Positions 58,570 to 64,000 of a stretch of 64,000 bases of DNA are shown piece by piece. Numbering within the stretch: position 1 is the first letter of the stretch; each line of letters opens with the position of its first letter. Both the position numbers and the translations under genes were made by a program. This stretch comes from Chrysopilus asiliformis. Taxonomy: Eukaryota > Arthropoda > Insecta > Diptera > Rhagionidae. Location: contig OZ035960.1 in assembly GCA_964034945.1 (NCBI GenBank), forward strand, positions 109,244,324 through 109,308,323, in the 5' to 3' direction. Under the pieces are notes generated by a model that was not told the origin of the DNA, searched no databases, and worked only from the letters and a program-made list of their open reading frames with translations.

Positions 58570-60676
58570 AATAAAATATGTACGACAGCAAAGACTTTTG
58601 TCAATACAAAAAATCGAGAAAAAACGTAACGAGGTGGGAGTGGAGTGTCGAGGTGGGGGGGATGAAGGGGGCGGGACGAAAGGGTGAACATTAGCGTAAG
58701 GTAGGCATTTAATGAATAACTCGAGATTTACCGTCGTGTAACTATCGCAGATCTCCCTGACTCTAAATGTGTAACTTATTTGGTAGACAACCCATCACGA
58801 AACCTTATTTTCAGGTGGTCCAAGCCTGCTTTAAGGTGGTTTGTAAAACAAAGATATTTTGTTGGAATAAGAAAGACGTAGTGTTAATTAAAGATTCTCT
58901 CTTATGTTAGGAAATGTTTTTTTTTCTCTCTATAAAAAAAAATATAAAAGCGGTCAAAGTTTATCAGTGCTTTTAAATTTAAACACCAGAATTTAAAAAT
59001 TCTAACCTTGACTTTGTGATAGTTTGAAAGAAACTTTTTCCTCTATGTGTGTTTATCACTCGCTAAAAATTCAATTAGCCAAAAATGAGGGCGTTTTTAA
59101 TCAATAAAAAAATCATCAAATGAAAACCCAATAAAAACAATCGTCTAAAAAACTATAGACTGTTAATGGTTATTCTGTAGACCGGAAGTTCAAAAGAATA
59201 TTTTTTTCTGCTCAGATGCGGCCCTTTGAGAATTTAAAGTTTCGACGAGGGAATTTTGGAGCCAAAGTGGTCCGGCTCAGAAACTTTAGATTAAACAGAA
59301 AACAAATACGAATTTATAAGACCGCTTAAAGTCGAAAATTTTGTCAGCTCAGCACAATATTAAATTCGCTTCTCAACTAAACTTGTGCCCGGCCTTATGT
59401 TTCTATAAAATTACTCAACACTCGTTCAGATTTTCAGGAACAGGCCGCGGGTGGCCAATTTCTCTTATACTCGCCATTTTGGGAGTAAGATCTACTGAAA
59501 TACGATATTCAAAGTGTTATCGTAAATTTATTAAATAACACCAAACAACCCATCATTTTCCTTACAATGTTTTTTTTCTGCTTCGGATTCTTATTGTATA
59601 AAATATTTTGGAGCTTCTCTGGAAACTCAAAACCGAATGATATGTTATTCATAATTTACAGTAGAGGCAAAAAAAAGTTCTTAATAATTTTGCGGTCGTG
59701 TGGGATTTGTAATATTTCCGACAATATAACCCAAATATAGCTGTTCTAAGAAACATCTCCCAACACTGCCCCATAATAACAATAAGTTTTTGCTATAAAA
59801 TTCCCTCTTGTAAACATAATCAAATCAAATTGTAGATAGAAAAGAATTTGATGTTTGAGTAGGAATTTTTTTTTAAAACAGATTGTAGGTCAATATGTCG
59901 ACAGCCTTCCAGATACTCGTGTTTGACACTCGATGGTCAACAATACCAAGTCCCTGAACCCGATGGTGTAATTTCAATTGACTTGTGTGATCTTCGTTGG
60001 ATTTCGATTGATATGATTTGGAAGAAACCGACAAAACTACGCGATAAACATGCCATTGAAAATTTTTATTGTAAATTTTGATGTAAAATATTGTTTTTTC
60101 ATACTTTTAATATCTGTGTTTACATTTTTTTGACGTTATCGGAGTTGTATTTTTAATAACAGCGTAGGAATTTCATATAATGGAAATTTTTAAAAATCTC
60201 TCACTTTTACGACGCAAAATATTTTAAATTTGTATTGAAAAATTAATAAAATTGATAAGTTAAAATTTTGAAATGGCAACACTATAAAAAAAACGTCGTT
60301 GGGGCCAGGATCGTACTTCGTTATTACTAGACTTTGGGTAGATTTTCATTTTTGGACTTCCTTTTCTCTATGCCACCACATTCCAGGCGGGTGGGGGGTT
60401 TAGTTTTTTATTCTAACTCAAAATTTACAAAGAATTGTATGATAAATTTTTTTTATGATTTTCAATGTCAGCAGCGGATTTGATGCGAGACCCTACGGAC
60501 TGTCGTGAAAAAAAAAATATAGAAAAAAGTAATTTTGAAATATTGAAATTTTGCTTGCAAATATCGTATTAAAATTTCGTCAAAATAATTATTGGATTGA
60601 AAAGTACTCCAGGATTTTTACTGTATAGAATTTCTAAAAAAAAGTTGTAGATCCCCCCTTAACTTTGCATCCTGTG
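58570..60676. other. Intergenic or intronic DNA, no gene seen
   Basis: A plus acceptor TTCAGATTTTCAG at about 59437 opens about 20 codons in the phase of gene E before a stop. This is too weak to call. Confidence 0.4.
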
Positions 60677-61351
60677 TAGGGATGCAACATCGTTCATAAA
60701 ACCTCGATATATCGAAAATCGATGTTTTTTTTAAGGCGACATCGATGTTTTAATTCTTATAAATTGAGCCACCAAAAACCCGTTAGTTTTCGAGATATTC
60801 GCAAAAAACTATTTTTTTTAAATACCAGCATATCTTCATAACGGGTTGAGATACAGAGTTCTATAAAAAAAACATAAATGTAGCAAATTTTATTGTCTCC
60901 AAGTTTTGTAATACATAAGACTACTGGAAAATGGCTAGTTTCGGCCATTTCCATAAATCGCAAAAAACCGCATAGTTTTTAAAAAGACGCCGTTTTGGTT
61001 ACTTCCGGTTAACGGATTTCCACATCAGGACCAAACTTCTCTGTAAAATTTCATGGCTAGCTCTGGTATTTTTTGAGAAATCTTGTAGAAAGATGAAACC
61101 GAAAATTGATACCAAAGAAAATTTAAACAAATCTTTAAGTAGGGTGGCTATATTAAATCTATCTAAAAACTAGTCCCTCTAGTCCTAAAATTAGATTCTC
61201 TACTAATTTTATGAAGAGTAATGTTCTAACATCGTGGATAGCAACATTGATACCTCGATATATCGGCCTGTTCAACATCGAGGTTAAAACTCGACATTTT
61301 TCAACGATACCTCGATGTTTTGCAAACATCGAGGTATCGTTGGCATCCCTA
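60677..61351. mobile_element. hAT-like element, 675 bp, with 8-bp duplication
   Basis: TAGGGATGCAACATCG at the left and TGGCATCCCTA at the right, flanked by identical ATCCTGTG (60669-60676 and 61352-61359). Subterminal ATCGATGT/ACCTCGATATATCG repeats occur at both ends. The interior (60780-61090) matches dispersed repeat R5 at 29930-30240. No transposase. Confidence 0.9.
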
Positions 61352-61416
61352 ATCCTGTGACCTTCTTCTCCATGCCTAGATACAACTCTGCATATTCTTA
61401 TGATAAATCTAATCAG

Positions 61417-61603
61417 AGGCCCTATCACCGAACACGATACGATTGGCTCGATTCGTTAAGGCTGGAATACAATTGGCCCGACAAAACATTTACGGCGACA
61501 GATTATAGTCTGATATGTCGCCGTAAATGTTGTGTCGGGCCAATTGTATTCGGGCCTTTAATTAAAATTCGAAACAATCATATTGTATTCGGTGATAGGG
61601 CCT
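61417..61603. mobile_element. 187-bp long-palindrome MITE
   Basis: AGGCCCTATCACCGAA at the left and TTCGGTGATAGGGCCT at the right, CAG on both sides. A second inner palindrome (ATTTACGGCGACA / TGTCGCCGTAAAT) centres near 61510. Confidence 0.82.
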
Positions 61604-61741
61604 CAGGTATATGAATACACTCTTGTAAAAAACTGAATCTATGTAAAAAACTGAATCTATTTCTGCGACAGTTTTCGCGTTAATTGCAAAAACAGGAAAA
61701 ATTACAATATGTTTATATTTATTTCTATTGCACTAACGGCC

Positions 61742-61859
61742 AATTTATTCACTAGGAGTTAAATCGCCTTAACTCCCTTAACTCACCTTTTACATGGAAA
61801 ATAACACTAGCTAACTCCCTTAACTCACTAACTCGGCTTAACTCCTAGTGAATAAATTA
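61742..61859. mobile_element. 118-bp palindromic MITE
   Basis: AATTTATTCACTAGGAGTTA at the left and TAACTCCTAGTGAATAAATT at the right; several CCTTAACTC words inside. Confidence 0.8.
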
Positions 61860-62830
61860 GGGGTAAAGTAACTAAACAGCTTTGTAAAATAACAGTCAAA
61901 ACATTTCAACTTTCAAAAGCTTTTAAATTTGACAATCCGTTTTCAAGAAAATTACAAACCACTCACTTTTTTCTTTAAAAATCTTTAAATTTTACTGTGG
62001 AATTTGAATTTTACTGTAGAATAAGTCGAATAAAAATCGCGCATAGGCCGGGACAAGTGCAATATTAGTGAAAAATTCAAATACAACATTGACACTGTAC
62101 CGCCCTTTGCGAAATCCGACAATAATCCTGAAACAAAAATAATCACTCAACATAATTTTATGAATCACTCAAAATAAATAAAATGCATAAAAAACGTGTT
62201 GAAATTACGAATTTCAAATAAGACACGTTTTGCTCTGATCTTGTTAACAAAATTAGTAATTCGTCTCGCTCCATAAATATTCATGTTTGATTTTACATTT
62301 TTTCCCTGTCTCTCTCAATCTAAACAAAACGCTAAAATCACAATTTAATCATATCAAAATTAATTTGAAAAAAAATCTTATCGAAATAATAAGCAAAACA
62401 AAAAAAAACGACAAAACTTGATAGAGTCAACATGAAAAACAAATTTCCGGATTTAGCTGAATGTAAGATGAAGCCATTGATCTTTTTGAAAGAGTTGAAC
62501 GTGGCTTTGTACGGCGAACAAGTCACAACAAAAAAAAATCTATGACTTTCAATTCAAATGTCGTTCACATGATGATGAATTTTATAATCGCTTTATAACT
62601 AATAAATTTTACTTTTGCCGCATTAAATTAATTTAATTTAAAACAAATTTAGTACATTTTTTTTGCTTGCATCGAAAAATTTCCCAAGTTTGGGAGGTAA
62701 TGTGATTTTAAAAATTGTGTTTATTGGATGAGATATTGCGACATTATTCAGAAATAATTTAATATTGTTGGCATACGAATGTTAAAATAATTTTATATTC
62801 AAATGTAGTTTTTTTTCAATAAAATCTTAC
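61860..62830. other. AT-rich DNA, no gene seen
   Basis: The word GGCCGGGACAAGTGCAATAT (62046) is shared with the reverse complement of neither gene model. It also resembles 21431 (GGCCGGGACAAGTGCAATAT), so a small dispersed repeat is present in both places. No exon was found. Confidence 0.45.
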
Positions 62831-62879
62831 CGTGATTTTGATGTCTTTTGCGATGAAAATCCAATATATCAAAAGTTAT
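62831..62879 (-). ncRNA. 49-nt splice-flanked exon
   Basis: Acceptor TTTTATTTCAG and donor AATCACG|GTAAGA frame 49 nt. The frame ITFDILDFHRKRHQNH is open but has an in-frame TGA upstream in the preceding exon, so it is probably untranslated. An 85-nt intron (62964-62880) separates it from an exon ending at 62965 (GACCAGTT|GTAAGT). Confidence 0.45.
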
Positions 62880-62964
62880 CTGAAATAAAATATTTGTATT
62901 TAATAAAAATATCCACAACAATTTAAAGAAAACAAATTAAATTAAAAATCATCAAAAAACTTAC

Positions 62965-63003
62965 AACTGGTCACCACAGAAAGAAAACTAAACGTAAAAT
63001 GGT
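62965..63003 (-). ncRNA. Possible first exon (partial) of the same minus transcript
   Basis: Only the 3' end is defined, by the donor CCAGTT|GTAAGT. The start is unknown; the interval given is a minimum guess reaching towards the MITE at 63127. A typical fly-size 85-nt intron follows. Confidence 0.35.
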
Positions 63004-63126
63004 TACAGTTCCTCAATTTCACTATTGTAGAAATATTGAATAAATAACACCAGTAGACACAATTGAAGTAAATCTATTAAAAAAACGCAACAGTTAAAAC
63101 TAAACCGTTGCAGAATTTTGCTTCAT

Positions 63127-63947
63127 CCTTGGAGCACAATGAACGCAACCAAGCCGCAACCATGACGCATCCAAATATCTCTTAGCGCGATATTACACAC
63201 GGCAATTTTCGGGCTTACTTAAGCCGATTTTTGGAAGAAACGACTGAGGAGGGAAAAGTTGCCACTCGAAATCATAGCTTATCGACAATCTGCATACATG
63301 CAAAGCGTGTGAACCGGTTTGGGAAAAGTAGTAGGCAGAAATCATTTTCGTTCTGACCGTCAGCAGGTAAAGATCTTGGGAAGTATATGAGCAGCAGCAA
63401 TTTCAATGGTTTGAGTCCACACACACACCCATGTAAACTTGTGTAGCATTTGCAAACAGGATTGACTTATTTAAGCCACAAGTGTAAGCACATTGGCTTA
63501 TTAAGCCCAAAAGCTGCCGGCTTAAATAAGCCAAGTGTAATATCGGACTTACGAGTTTATTTCACAGAAATGGTTTTGAGTGAGCACAGTGAACGCACTG
63601 AACGCAACCATCGACGCAAAAGTTGTCAAACTTTCAACTTTAACGCAACAAGTCTGCGTTGATAGCTCATAAAGTGAGGTTGAGGAAATGTCGTTCAAGA
63701 AAAAATTGATAGCCTTTTTGCAATAACATACAAATAAGAAAGATAAAGACCAACAAAACAAATTATCGCTTCAAAATCTCCCATTTTTTATATATTTTTC
63801 TACTTTAGTTCACTATTAATTTTTCTGTGTTTGTCTCACAACGCAACAGACGACGCTTCTATTGTGCTCAACCGCTCCTGAACTGCGTTGCGTGACAGTT
63901 CGAAGCGTCCTTAGTTGCGGCTTGGTTGCGTTCATTATGCTCCAAGG
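63127..63947. mobile_element. 821-bp TIR element with a nested palindrome
   Basis: CCTTGGAGCACAATGAACGC at the left and inverted GCGTTCATTATGCTCCAAGG at the right; arms continue with AACCAAGCCGCAAC. GAACGCAACC sub-repeats recur inside. The target duplication is not clear, and no transposase was found. Confidence 0.8.
63187..63546. mobile_element. Nested palindromic element
   Basis: CGATATTACACACGGCAATT at the left and inverted CCAAGTGTAATATCGG at the right, with several GGCTTATTTAAGCC-type inner palindromes. It lies inside the 63127-63947 element. Confidence 0.6.
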
Positions 63948-64000
63948 GTCATAGTGTAGATCAAAGTTTCCCAAGCTAAGGTACATGTACCCTCAGTATA

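Overview
The window is animal nuclear DNA and most likely comes from an insect, probably a fly (Diptera). It is AT-rich. Coding exons are short and widely spaced, with GT-AG introns ranging from 67 nt to more than 5 kb. The best gene has a MADF plus BESS architecture, which is strongly expanded in flies. The species cannot be named from the sequence, and most of the window is transposon-derived.

Layout. 1-5.6 kb: repeats (a Helitron-like copy, a 14-bp tandem array, a piggyBac-like MITE) and a GC-rich island at 3.73-4.55 kb of unclear nature. 6.3-8.0 kb: three identical tRNA-Gly(UCC) genes, one on minus and two on plus. 8.3-8.75 kb: a long foldback repeat. 9.9-24.8 kb, minus strand: candidate exons of one unrecognised multi-exon gene whose splice phases chain together, with repeats in its introns. 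22.0 kb, plus strand: a candidate first coding exon of another gene. 25.3-30.2 kb: heavily nested transposons. 30.8-37.2 kb, minus strand: a four-exon MADF/BESS transcription-factor gene, the best-supported protein gene, with a 5.1-kb first intron. 38-49 kb: MITEs and AT-rich DNA. 49.1 kb and 62.8-63.0 kb, minus strand: splice-flanked exons without a clear ORF, either distal 5' UTR exons or an lncRNA. 52.8-54.7 kb: more repeats. 56.6-57.0 kb, plus strand: the first two candidate coding exons of an unrecognised gene. 57.5-58.6 kb: a three-layer nested insertion. 60.7-63.95 kb: a hAT element and several palindromic MITEs.

Mobile DNA. Many elements have boundaries and target-site duplications readable directly: Helitron-like (A|TC...CTAG|T), hAT-like (8-bp duplications), piggyBac-like (TTAA), PIF/Harbinger-like (TWA), and pogo/Tc1-like (TA). 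No intact transposase was recognised, so all appear non-autonomous or decayed. I found no convincing new enzymatic or defence system. The most unusual points are the nested insertions, an in-frame TGA in an otherwise open exon at 10.5-10.7 kb, the uORF or alternative first exon of the MADF gene, and a palindrome flanked by a 20-bp direct repeat.
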